Shown here: piece by piece, positions 1-6,080 of the stretch
Numbering within the stretch: the stretch's first letter is position 1
Layout: each line of letters starts with the position of its first letter
NCBI GenBank assembly: GCA_018895315.1
Contig: JAHIOK010000240.1
Location: forward strand, 1-7,833
Source of the DNA: Actinomycetota bacterium
Lineage (GTDB): Bacteria; Actinomycetota; Actinomycetes; Actinomycetales; Microbacteriaceae
DNA: 7,833 bases
Direction of reading: 5' to 3'
Position numbers and translations under genes: made by a program
The notes under the pieces: generated by a model
Seen by the model: only the letters and a program-made list of their open reading frames with translations
Database searches by the model: none
Told to the model about the DNA's origin: nothing

Positions 1-1
1 C

Positions 2-505
2 GCCGTCCTCGCCGTCCTCGGCTCTGCGCTCGGCGTCGCATCGGTCACGAGCACACAAGCGGCGTGGACCGACAAGTCAGCCGTGTCCGCCGCGGTCACC
101 GCGGGAACGTGGAAGACGATCACGAACAGCTGCACGGCCATGAACGCGCGAGGCGGAACCGTGCACGGCGGAACCTGCAGTATCACGGGAGTCACGTTCA
201 CGCAGTGGTCGGACGGCTCGAACATCGTGCGCGACTACCAGGTCGGCATCAAGACGAATGCCTGGATGAGCTACGCGGCATTCGACATCGACCTCGCCTC
301 GGGTACAGGAACAGGAGCGTGGACCTGGGGCAAGGCGGCAACGATTCCGACCGGGCAATTCACCCCGACGTCGGGATTCACGTGCTCGACCCTCCCCGAG
401 CTCACCGCAACCGGTCCGCTGAACTGGGGGTCCAGCTACACGATCTGGGTACGCGTTGTCATGGATTCATCGACGTCCATGGGCGCCCAGAAGAATTGCC
501 GGTGA
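2..505 (+). CDS. SipW-type signal peptide exported protein, 5' end cut by window edge
   Basis: Reading from base 2 gives 167 residues with no start codon, so the true N terminus lies outside the window. The first ~20 visible residues are the hydrophobic end of a signal sequence, followed by TQAAWTDKSA and then AVTAGTW. An Ala-rich end, a Trp-Thr-Asp and a T/A-G-T-aromatic motif are typical of actinobacterial proteins processed by a SipW-like signal peptidase (the TasA/CalY-like or 'alternate signal-mediated exported protein' style). The mature part, about 140 residues, is rich in Thr, Ser, Gly and Trp, has no membrane segment, and looks like a beta-rich extracellular protein. It has four cysteines (NSC, GTC, FTC and the C-terminal KNCR), enough for two disulfides. 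No LPXTG anchor is present. I do not recognise a specific function; a surface or matrix subunit is only a guess. The stop codon overlaps a possible ribosome binding site for a start at 515, so it may be co-transcribed with the response regulator. Confidence 0.75.
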   Translation, partial: AVLAVLGSALGVASVTSTQAAWTDKSAVSAAVTAGTWKTITNSCTAMNARGGTVHGGTCSITGVTFTQWSDGSNIVRDYQVGIKTNAWMSYAAFDIDLASGTGTGAWTWGKAATIPTGQFTPTSGFTCSTLPELTATGPLNWGSSYTIWVRVVMDSSTSMGAQKNCR

Positions 506-597
506 GGGCGCGTCATGGCAGGTGAGGCATTTACGCGGCTGTTCTGGGATATCCTGACGGACGTCCAGGAACCGCATCCATCGGGGGTCGCGCTTCC

Positions 598-605
598 GGA
601 AGGTG
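598..605 (+). promoter_or_regulatory. Ribosome binding site for the GTG start at 611
   Basis: GGAAGGTG lies five bases before the GTG at 611. It is a good Shine-Dalgarno match and supports the short form of the response regulator. The competing site GGTGAGGG at 501-508, six bases before ATG 515, is also acceptable, so the choice rests on the domain boundary as well. GGAAG is also the right half of a perfect 10-bp palindrome, CTTCCGGAAG (593-602), which may be chance or an operator. Confidence 0.6.
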
Positions 606-610
606 ATTCC

Positions 611-1396
611 GTGGAAACAGCGCGCAGAGCAGTCGTCGTCGAAGACGAAGAAGACATCCGTTCGTTGCTGACCGCTGTTCTCGAACAGGCGGGATTCATC
701 GTCCATGCCGCCGCAGACGGTCAGACCGGCCTCGAACTCGTCCGCCTGCACAACCCGGTGGTCACCACCCTCGATGTCAACATGCCCGGCATGGACGGCT
801 TCGAGACGGCTAAGCGCATCCGCGCGATCAGCGCGACCTACATCGTGATGCTCAGCGCTCGCACCGAAGAGATCGATGCCCTTCAGGGTCTGGAGGCGGG
901 GGCCGACGACTACGTCGCCAAACCGTTCCGGCCTCGTGAGCTGCGCGCCCGCATTGACGCGATGCTGCGGCGCCCTCGGGCCCACGTGGGCTCGGCGGAG
1001 GTCGTGCCTGCATCGGCGGCGGCCACGACGTCGTCCGGTGGCGCCGCGCCGGTCGCACGCGAGGAGGAGTCGGGCTGGCTGGAGCACAAGGGAGCGCGTC
1101 TGCATCCGGAGATGCGCATCGCCATGCTCGATGACGCTCAGCTCGATCTGACGCGCAGCGAATTCGACATCTTCGCCGATCTGCTGTCATCCGGTCGACG
1201 CGTGCTGAGCAAGACCGATCTCGCGCTGATGCTGCGCGGTGAGCGCTTCACCGGTGTGGAGTTCGTGAGCGACAGCGACGCCCGCGCCATCGAGGTGCAC
1301 ATGGCGAACCTCCGCCGCAAGCTCGGAGAGAGCCCGGCGAGCCCGCGGTGGATCGAGACCGTGCGCGGGGTCGGCTACCGCCTCACCGCGCGCTGA
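611..1396 (+). CDS. OmpR/PhoB-family two-component response regulator
   Basis: This is a 261-residue cytosolic transcription factor controlled by phosphorylation. The receiver domain (about 5-120) has all expected residues: acidic pair E11/D12, phospho-acceptor D55 in TLDVNMPGMDG, switch S82 in VMLSA and Y101, and K104 in AKPF. A 34-residue Ala/Ser-rich linker leads to a winged-helix domain (about 157-261) with the strand LDLTRSEFDIF, a recognition helix with VHMANLRRKLG, and the terminal hairpin TVRGVGYRL. I chose GTG 611 because the receiver's first strand starts within a few residues of it and a ribosome binding site precedes it. An in-frame ATG at 515 would add 32 residues with poorer third-position GC. 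That stretch also holds a TATCCT box (550-555) that could be a -10 element. The neighbouring sensor kinase is on the opposite strand and is the likely, unproven, partner. The last 14 bases overlap the end of the convergent GGDEF-like gene. Confidence 0.95.
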   Translation: METARRAVVVEDEEDIRSLLTAVLEQAGFIVHAAADGQTGLELVRLHNPVVTTLDVNMPGMDGFETAKRIRAISATYIVMLSARTEEIDALQGLEAGADDYVAKPFRPRELRARIDAMLRRPRAHVGSAEVVPASAAATTSSGGAAPVAREEESGWLEHKGARLHPEMRIAMLDDAQLDLTRSEFDIFADLLSSGRRVLSKTDLALMLRGERFTGVEFVSDSDARAIEVHMANLRRKLGESPASPRWIETVRGVGYRLTAR

Positions 1397-2573
1397 TCCC
1401 ACCCGGTTCGATCTCACTGCCGATCAGCACCGAGGTCTCGACGCTCGTCGCCGCACGTTGGGCGGCATCGCGAGCGATCCGCACGAGCGCCTCGCCGTCG
1501 TATCCGGCTGTGTCGCTGAGCCCGATGCCCACACCCATCACCGGGATGACGCCGCCGGTCATGCCCCCGAGATCCTCGAACATGCCCTGGTAGATCACCG
1601 CGGCATCGCGTCGAGCGGCGCCCGCCGTCTCGGTCAGGATGCCGACTGCGAGCGAGGCCGGCCCGATATCGCCGACGAAGGCATTGGATGGCGCGTAGCG
1701 GCGAACGGCGATGCGCCACCGGTTGGTCACGGCCCGCGCGACGTCGCTTCCGAACGCCGTGGAGATCTGGCCGATGTCGTCGATCGTGATCACGATCACT
1801 CCGACCAACTCGCCCCGGCGTGACGCACGGCCTGCGAGTTCGCGCAACGTCACGTCGAAGGACGCCGCGGACAGCATCCCGTCGCTCGCGGCGATCTCGA
1901 CCGCGTGCTCCTCATAACCACGCAGCTGCGCGCGCCCGGCGCGCAGGATCGATGTGACGATCACCGCGATGATGGTGAGAATGACGGTGAGGATGCCCGT
2001 CGGGATCACGCCGAAGCCCGTTCGGAACAGTTCGCTCTCCGGCCCCACGATCAGGAAGATCGGGATCCGCAATGCGTAGTAGAGAGCCTGGAGGCCGAGG
2101 ACGAAGGCGAACCCCCACGAAGTACGGCTGCGTCCCATTTCGCCCCGGAGGCACTCCGCGGAGCCCAGCGCAGCGAAGACCAGCAGTGCGGCGAACATCC
2201 AGAGCGCCCCGGCCCAGTCGCCGCCCTTGGGGCCAGCGACCAGCACCGCGATGACCGCGATCGCAACAGCCCCACTGACGATCAAAGACGGGATGAGCAT
2301 CGCGCGCCCGTTGAACACCCGACATCCCAGCCAGAGGCATCCGGTGCCGGCGACGAACGCGCCGTTACCCACAGCGATCGCCCACCAGGATGCGGGTGCG
2401 ACCGCCCAGACGAGGTAAGAGATCGTGGTCAGCATCCCGGCAAGGAACCCCAATGACCACACTCGCCCCGCACCCTCATCACGCCGGATGAGGGTGTCGG
2501 AGATGAACGCGATACCGCACACGTTCACGACGAGCGAGGTCATTACGGCGACGGTGACGGTGTCGAGGGTCAT
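1383..2573 (-). CDS. Seven-helix membrane protein with degenerate GGDEF domain
   Basis: The 396-residue protein has seven predicted membrane helices (about 5-25, 38-58, 62-86, 93-113, 120-137, 152-175, 188-210). A short linker leads to a cytosolic domain (about 225-375) that follows the GGDEF fold: strand GVIVITIDDIGQI, helix AFGSDVARAVTNRW, hairpin AFVGDIGPASLAVGI, and a last strand and helix, VMGVGIGLSD then ALVRIARDAAQRA. The active-site signature is VGDIG (300-304) instead of GGDEF, so the catalytic Glu is lost. In the metal and guanine-binding stretch the first Asp is Thr263 and the usual Asn is Ser271. Diguanylate cyclase activity is therefore very unlikely. The N-terminal array resembles MASE-type sensory domains, but I cannot name the family. 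Its ATG overlaps the kinase stop (ATGA), so the two are translationally coupled. A role as accessory sensor, GTP or c-di-GMP binder, or kinase partner is inference. Confidence 0.85.
   Translation of the reverse strand: MTLDTVTVAVMTSLVVNVCGIAFISDTLIRRDEGAGRVWSLGFLAGMLTTISYLVWAVAPASWWAIAVGNGAFVAGTGCLWLGCRVFNGRAMLIPSLIVSGAVAIAVIAVLVAGPKGGDWAGALWMFAALLVFAALGSAECLRGEMGRSRTSWGFAFVLGLQALYYALRIPIFLIVGPESELFRTGFGVIPTGILTVILTIIAVIVTSILRAGRAQLRGYEEHAVEIAASDGMLSAASFDVTLRELAGRASRRGELVGVIVITIDDIGQISTAFGSDVARAVTNRWRIAVRRYAPSNAFVGDIGPASLAVGILTETAGAARRDAAVIYQGMFEDLGGMTGGVIPVMGVGIGLSDTAGYDGEALVRIARDAAQRAATSVETSVLIGSEIEPGGISAR
2570..2573 (-). other. ATGA stop/start overlap, translational coupling
   Basis: The kinase TGA (2570-2572) and the GGDEF-like protein ATG (2571-2573) share four bases on the minus strand. 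This arrangement normally gives re-initiation and balanced output of the two proteins, so they probably act together. Confidence 0.9.
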
Positions 2574-4291
2574 AGGTCGGCCCCTTCCTGCGCCGGCTGG
2601 TGAGCCGGCAGTTTGACGATGAATGTGGAGCCGACGCCTGGAGAGCTCCGCAGCGCGATCTCTCCGCCGTGCGCGCGGACGATGTCGCGGCTGATCGCAA
2701 GTCCGAGTCCTGTACCGTGCATGCCGCTCCCCCGCACGGCGTTTCCGCGGTAGTAGCGCTGGAAGAGTCGGGCTCGATCGACCTCGCTGATGCCGACGCC
2801 GGTGTCACGCACCAGGATCCACGTCGACCGGCCGTCAGTCGTCGTGCCTACGGCAACGGTCCCGCCATCCCGGTTGTACTTGATGCCGTTGGCGATCAGA
2901 TTGTCGATCACCTGCCGAAGTCGCTGGGGATCGGCGTAGGCATGGGCGGGCTCGAGCCCGGATCCGTCGATCGTCACCGCACGCTCGGCGGCACGGGGCA
3001 CCAGCGACTCGATCGCGGCGCGCGCGACGTCCGCGACGTCGATGTCTGCCAGGCTCATCGACAGCTCGATCGAAGACGGCGACGAGCTCGATGCAGCAAG
3101 GATGTCGGCGACGATGCCGAGGAGTCGCTCCGCATTTCGTTCGGCGATCTCGAGGTTCTTACGGGATGACTCCGGCACCGCAGGGTCATCGATCGCGAGA
3201 TCGAGGTATCCCAGAATCGAGGTCAGCGGAGTGCGCAGTTCATGCGACACGGAGGCGACCAGATCATCGCGCACACGCAATGCCGTGGCCTCGCTGGTCA
3301 CGTCGCGGGAGATCACGACGGCGCCGGCATCGCGACCGGACGTATCGCGCACACGGCGAGCGGTCACGCTGAGCGCTCGCCGGTCTCCCGCGGGATCACC
3401 GAACCACACCACTTGTCCATCGAACGCCTCACCGCGAAGCGCCCGCTCCACGGGCAGTTCGTCGCGAGGCAGCGCAGTCACCCCGTCGTCACGGTAGGCC
3501 GTGGCCGACGAATCGGCATCGGTCTCGGCCTCGAGGATCGCCTGCTGGAGGCGTCCGTGCGCCTCATTCGTGACGGCGATCGTGCCGTCGTGGCCGATGC
3601 GGATGACCCCGAAGTCGACGGCGTCCAGCACCTCGGTCACTTCTTGCTCCTGACGGCGCGTCCGTTCGAGCACTTGGCGGAGCAGCTGCGCCTGCCGGGC
3701 GAGCAGGGTGCGCTGCGCCGACGTACGACGCGCGGTGAGATAGCTGGTCGCAGCGAGCGCGACGATGACGAGTGGCAAGAGGAACGTCGTGTAGGTCACG
3801 GTCTGCCGTGGATCGAGCAGCACGCTCACGCAGAAGACCCCGCTCACACCGATCATGACCCCGTACATACCGATCAGACCGAACCCGCCGGCGAGCCACG
3901 TCGTCGGAAAGATCCACAGCAGGCCGAAACTCGATTCGGGGCTGGATTGCCACATGATCAGGATCGCTACGATGTCGAGGGTCGGCACGAGGGCCATCCA
4001 GCCCAGGGGGATGCGGTTCCACGGAATGATCAGCGTCGCACCCGTCAGGATGAAGACGATCACGACACCGACGAACAACAGGCTCACATCGCCGGGAAAA
4101 CTGCCGATGACGACCAGGATCGACCGGGCGAGAACAACGGCCCCGAGGAGCATCTGGTTCAGCGAGGCCGTGCGTTCTCGAGTGGGATCGACGGAACCGG
4201 TGATCCTCAGGGCTCGACCGAACCGCCGAAGTGACGAAGCACCCTCCGACGACCGCGAATCGGTCGCGCGGGTCGTGTCTGCATCTGGCAT
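2570..4291 (-). CDS. Membrane PAS-containing sensor histidine kinase
   Basis: This 573-residue kinase has a charged cytosolic N terminus (1-42) and six predicted membrane helices (about 43-65, 70-91, 94-114, 121-137, 138-159, 166-187) with only short loops, so it probably senses a cue in or at the membrane. A coiled-coil-like linker (190-218, rich in Arg/Gln/Leu) leads to a PAS-like domain (about 219-332). The HisKA domain (about 337-400) has the H-box SHELRTPLTSILGYLD with phospho-acceptor H350. The ATPase domain (about 454-563) has the N-box NLIANGIKYN (464-473), G1 DTGVGI (496-501), an F-box LFQRYYR, and G2 GTGLGL (526-531). All catalytic motifs are intact, so it should autophosphorylate. 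The likely partner is the response regulator at 611-1396, although that gene is on the other strand beyond the GGDEF-like gene. No Shine-Dalgarno precedes the ATG; a -10-like TAACGT ends six bases before it, so the mRNA may be leaderless. Confidence 0.95.
   Translation of the reverse strand: MPDADTTRATDSRSSEGASSLRRFGRALRITGSVDPTRERTASLNQMLLGAVVLARSILVVIGSFPGDVSLLFVGVVIVFILTGATLIIPWNRIPLGWMALVPTLDIVAILIMWQSSPESSFGLLWIFPTTWLAGGFGLIGMYGVMIGVSGVFCVSVLLDPRQTVTYTTFLLPLVIVALAATSYLTARRTSAQRTLLARQAQLLRQVLERTRRQEQEVTEVLDAVDFGVIRIGHDGTIAVTNEAHGRLQQAILEAETDADSSATAYRDDGVTALPRDELPVERALRGEAFDGQVVWFGDPAGDRRALSVTARRVRDTSGRDAGAVVISRDVTSEATALRVRDDLVASVSHELRTPLTSILGYLDLAIDDPAVPESSRKNLEIAERNAERLLGIVADILAASSSSPSSIELSMSLADIDVADVARAAIESLVPRAAERAVTIDGSGLEPAHAYADPQRLRQVIDNLIANGIKYNRDGGTVAVGTTTDGRSTWILVRDTGVGISEVDRARLFQRYYRGNAVRGSGMHGTGLGLAISRDIVRAHGGEIALRSSPGVGSTFIVKLPAHQPAQEGADL
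2581..2588 (-). promoter_or_regulatory. Ribosome binding site of the GGDEF-like gene
   Basis: On the minus strand GGAAGGGG lies seven bases before the ATG at 2573, inside the last codons of the kinase gene. It is the strongest Shine-Dalgarno match in the window, so the downstream protein may be made in at least the same amount as the kinase. Confidence 0.75.
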
Positions 4292-4310
4292 ACCGCGACG
4301 TTATCGCGAC
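4292..4310 (-). promoter_or_regulatory. Putative leaderless promoter and operator of the kinase operon
   Basis: On the minus strand TAACGT (4303-4298) fits the actinobacterial -10 pattern TANNNT. It is separated by six bases from the kinase ATG, which would make the A of ATG the transcription start. I see no convincing -35 element. Two copies of GTCGCG (4310-4305 and 4299-4294) are separated by ATAAC, a perfect direct repeat with 11-bp period overlapping the -10. The same bases can be read as an inverted repeat CGCGA-N5-TCGCG (4294-4308). An OmpR/PhoB-type protein bound here could repress or tune the promoter. Function is inferred. Confidence 0.4.
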
Positions 4311-4404
4311 AACGCCGACGGGCCCGACACGACCGGACGATAGGCGCTGAAATCGTCGACGAATCTGCCGCCGTCACGGCTGTCACACCGAGCCCGGACG
4401 AACA

Positions 4405-4437
4405 AGAAGGGCCGGGATGCAGTATCCCGGCCCTTCT
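4405..4437 (-). terminator. Intrinsic terminator of rpsA
   Basis: A perfect 14-bp GC-rich inverted repeat (4405-4418 with 4424-4437; left arm AGAAGGGCCGGGAT) encloses a 5-nt loop. On the minus strand it is followed by TGTT, a short U-rich stretch, and it lies 18 bases past the rpsA stop. No plus-strand gene ends here, and the kinase gene downstream has its own promoter, so this should end rpsA transcription and insulate the signalling operon. Confidence 0.88.
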
Positions 4438-4455
4438 CTCAATCATTCAGTCGGT

Positions 4456-5928
4456 TCAGCGACCCGACAGCTTCTCGCGCAGTGCGGCAAGGGCCTCGTC
4501 ATCGGCAAGGGTGCCGACCGGGCTGCTGTCGCTCGAGAACGCGGACGACGACGCGGACGACGACGCTGCAGCGTCGACGGTGCCGACACCCGCTGCCTCG
4601 GCCTCGGCGGCCTTGGCAACAGCGGTCTTGTGCTGCTCCCAGCGAGCCTGAGCAGCGGCGTACTCCTGCTCCCACTTCTCGCGCTGCTCGTCGAAGCCGT
4701 CCTTCCAGGCGTTGGTCTCGGGGTCGAAGCCCTCGGGGTACTTGTACTCCCCGTTCTCGTCGTACTCCGTGACCATGCCGTACAGGGCGGGGTCGAACTC
4801 GGTGCCGAACGGGTCGACAGCCTCGTTGGCCTGCTTGAGCGACAGCGAGATGCGACGACGCTCGAGGTCGATGTCGATGACCTTGACGAAGACGTCGTCG
4901 CCCACCTGGACGACCTGCTCCGGGATCTCCACGTGGCGCACGGCCAGCTCGGAGATGTGCACGAGGCCCTCGATGCCGTCCGCGACGCGCACGAATGCAC
5001 CGAACGGAACGAGCTTGGTGACCTTACCGGGGGTCACCTGGCCGATGGCGTGCGTGCGGGCGAAGACCTGCCACGGGTCTTCCTGCGTCGCCTTGAGCGA
5101 CAGGGAGACGCGCTCGCGGTCGAGGTCGACCTCGAGGATCTCGACGGTGACTTCCTGACCCACCTCGACGACCTCGGAGGCGTGCTCGATGTGCTTCCAC
5201 GAGAGCTCGGAGACGTGCACGAGGCCGTCCACGCCGCCCAGGTCGACGAACGCACCGAAGTTGACGATCGAGGAGACCGTGCCCTTGCGGACCTGACCCT
5301 TGTGCAGGTTGTTGAGGAACGTGGTGCGCGACTCGGACTGCGTCTGCTCGAGCAGGGCGCGACGCGAGAGCACGACGTTGTTGCGGTTCTTGTCGAGCTC
5401 GAGGATCTTCGCCTCGATCTCCTGGCCCAGGTAGGGGGTCAGGTCGCGCACGCGGCGGAGCTCGATGAGCGAGGCCGGGAGGAAGCCGCGGAGTCCGATG
5501 TCGACGATGAGGCCACCCTTGACGACCTCGATGACCGAACCGGTCACCACGCCGTCGGCGTCCTTGATCTTCTCGACGTCGCCCCACGCACGCTCGTACT
5601 GAGCGCGCTTCTTGGACAGGATGAGGCGACCCTCCTTGTCCTCCTTCTGGAGAACGAGAGCCTCGACGGTGTCGCCGACCTGGACTACCTCGGTGGGGTC
5701 CACATCGTGCTTGATGGAAAGTTCGCGGGAGGGGATGACACCCTCGGTCTTGTACCCGACGTCGAGGAGAACCTCGTCGCGGTCAATCTTGACGACGATG
5801 CCCTGGATGAGGTCCCCGTCGTTGAAGAACTTCAGCGTCTTTTCGACCGCGGCGAGAAAGTCTTCAGCAGATCCGATGTCATTGACGGCGACCTGCTTGG
5901 GCGCCCTGTCGGTCGTTACGATTGTCAT
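4456..5928 (-). CDS. rpsA: 30S ribosomal protein S1
   Basis: The 490-residue protein is the RNA-binding S1 subunit of the small ribosomal subunit. Four S1 (OB-fold) domains are visible at about 36-106, 124-190, 211-279 and 296-365. Domains 3 and 4 carry the paired motifs NFGAFVDLGGVDGLVHVSEL and PFGAFVRVADGIEGLVHISEL-like sequence, each ending in SLSLK. The tail (about 370-470) is Glu/Lys/Ala-rich, has a Ser-rich low-complexity stretch (455-469), and closes with a helix DDEALAALREKLSGR typical of actinobacterial S1. Enterobacterial S1 has six domains; four is normal here. I chose ATG 5926-5928, giving MTIVTTDRAP, because GGAG (5939-5942) lies ten bases upstream. An in-frame ATG at 5979 would add 17 residues unlike any S1 start and would run through the leader. 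It is single-gene: its own leader lies upstream and a strong terminator follows. Confidence 0.98.
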   Translation of the reverse strand: MTIVTTDRAPKQVAVNDIGSAEDFLAAVEKTLKFFNDGDLIQGIVVKIDRDEVLLDVGYKTEGVIPSRELSIKHDVDPTEVVQVGDTVEALVLQKEDKEGRLILSKKRAQYERAWGDVEKIKDADGVVTGSVIEVVKGGLIVDIGLRGFLPASLIELRRVRDLTPYLGQEIEAKILELDKNRNNVVLSRRALLEQTQSESRTTFLNNLHKGQVRKGTVSSIVNFGAFVDLGGVDGLVHVSELSWKHIEHASEVVEVGQEVTVEILEVDLDRERVSLSLKATQEDPWQVFARTHAIGQVTPGKVTKLVPFGAFVRVADGIEGLVHISELAVRHVEIPEQVVQVGDDVFVKVIDIDLERRRISLSLKQANEAVDPFGTEFDPALYGMVTEYDENGEYKYPEGFDPETNAWKDGFDEQREKWEQEYAAAQARWEQHKTAVAKAAEAEAAGVGTVDAAASSSASSSAFSSDSSPVGTLADDEALAALREKLSGR

Positions 5929-5938
5929 GTAGTAGTTG

Positions 5939-5942
5939 CTCC
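5939..5942 (-). promoter_or_regulatory. rpsA: rpsA ribosome binding site
   Basis: GGAG on the minus strand lies ten bases before the ATG at 5928, slightly long but acceptable spacing. It decides the start over the in-frame ATG at 5979. It lies outside the leader hairpin at 5960-6007, so any control by that structure would have to act through an alternative fold or a bound protein. Confidence 0.6.
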
Positions 5943-5959
5943 GGTATGGACATGGTGAG

Positions 5960-6007
5960 GCCATCGGCAGAACTTGCATGAATCTGTGCGAGCACAGCGC
6001 CGATGGC
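5960..6007 (-). promoter_or_regulatory. Structured 5' leader of rpsA (nested inverted repeats)
   Basis: A perfect 9-bp inverted repeat (GCCATCGGC at 5960-5968 with GCCGATGGC at 5999-6007) encloses 30 bases. Inside it is a second perfect repeat, CTGTGC/GCACAG (5984-5997). As RNA this would make an outer stem, an internal asymmetric loop and a tight inner hairpin, ending 31 bases before the rpsA start. S1 is known to repress its own mRNA through leader structure in E. coli; whether this leader does the same is inference. A weak -10-like TAAGCT (minus strand, 6045-6040) would start transcription near 6033 and place the whole structure in the transcript, but I see no good -35 for it. Confidence 0.45.
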
Positions 6008-6040
6008 AGGCGGATAGAGAGTCACAATTGCGACATTCCA

Positions 6041-6078
6041 GCTTAGCGCCTGTGGGTGTGCTTAGCCAGTTGCCAGTT
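6041..6078. repeat. Short direct repeats upstream of rpsA
   Basis: GCTTAGC occurs at 6041-6047 and again at 6060-6066, a period of 19 bp. GCCAGTT is tandemly duplicated at 6065-6071 and 6072-6078. They fill the gap between the peptidase stop and the presumed rpsA promoter. They could be regulator sites or chance; nothing else supports a function. Confidence 0.3.
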
Positions 6079-6080
6079 CA

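Noticed and set aside
64..525. A 153-codon open frame on the plus strand overlapping the exported protein
   Set aside because: It is an Arg/His-rich shadow frame. The frame starting at base 2 has a signal sequence, sensible composition and a proper end.
1392..1428. Inverted repeat GCTGATC/GATCAGC across the convergent 3' ends as a terminator
   Set aside because: The stem is only 7 bp with a 23-base loop and no T-run on either side.
3242..4234. A 330-codon open frame on the plus strand, opposite the kinase
   Set aside because: Its product is rich in Arg, His, Asp and Gly with no recognisable motif, while the minus strand encodes an intact kinase with all catalytic boxes.
5882..5953. Small out-of-frame upstream frame (24 codons from ATG 5953) overlapping the rpsA start
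   Set aside because: It has no ribosome binding site and no codon bias of its own; probably chance.
4417..5958. A 513-codon open frame on the plus strand, opposite rpsA
   Set aside because: It is a mirror of the strongly biased rpsA codons. The translation is a monotonous Leu/Val/Asp/Glu-rich sequence with no domain, and rpsA is certain on the other strand.
5929..5979. Extending rpsA to the ATG at 5979
   Set aside because: The 17 extra residues are unlike known S1 starts, and GGAG is well placed for ATG 5928.
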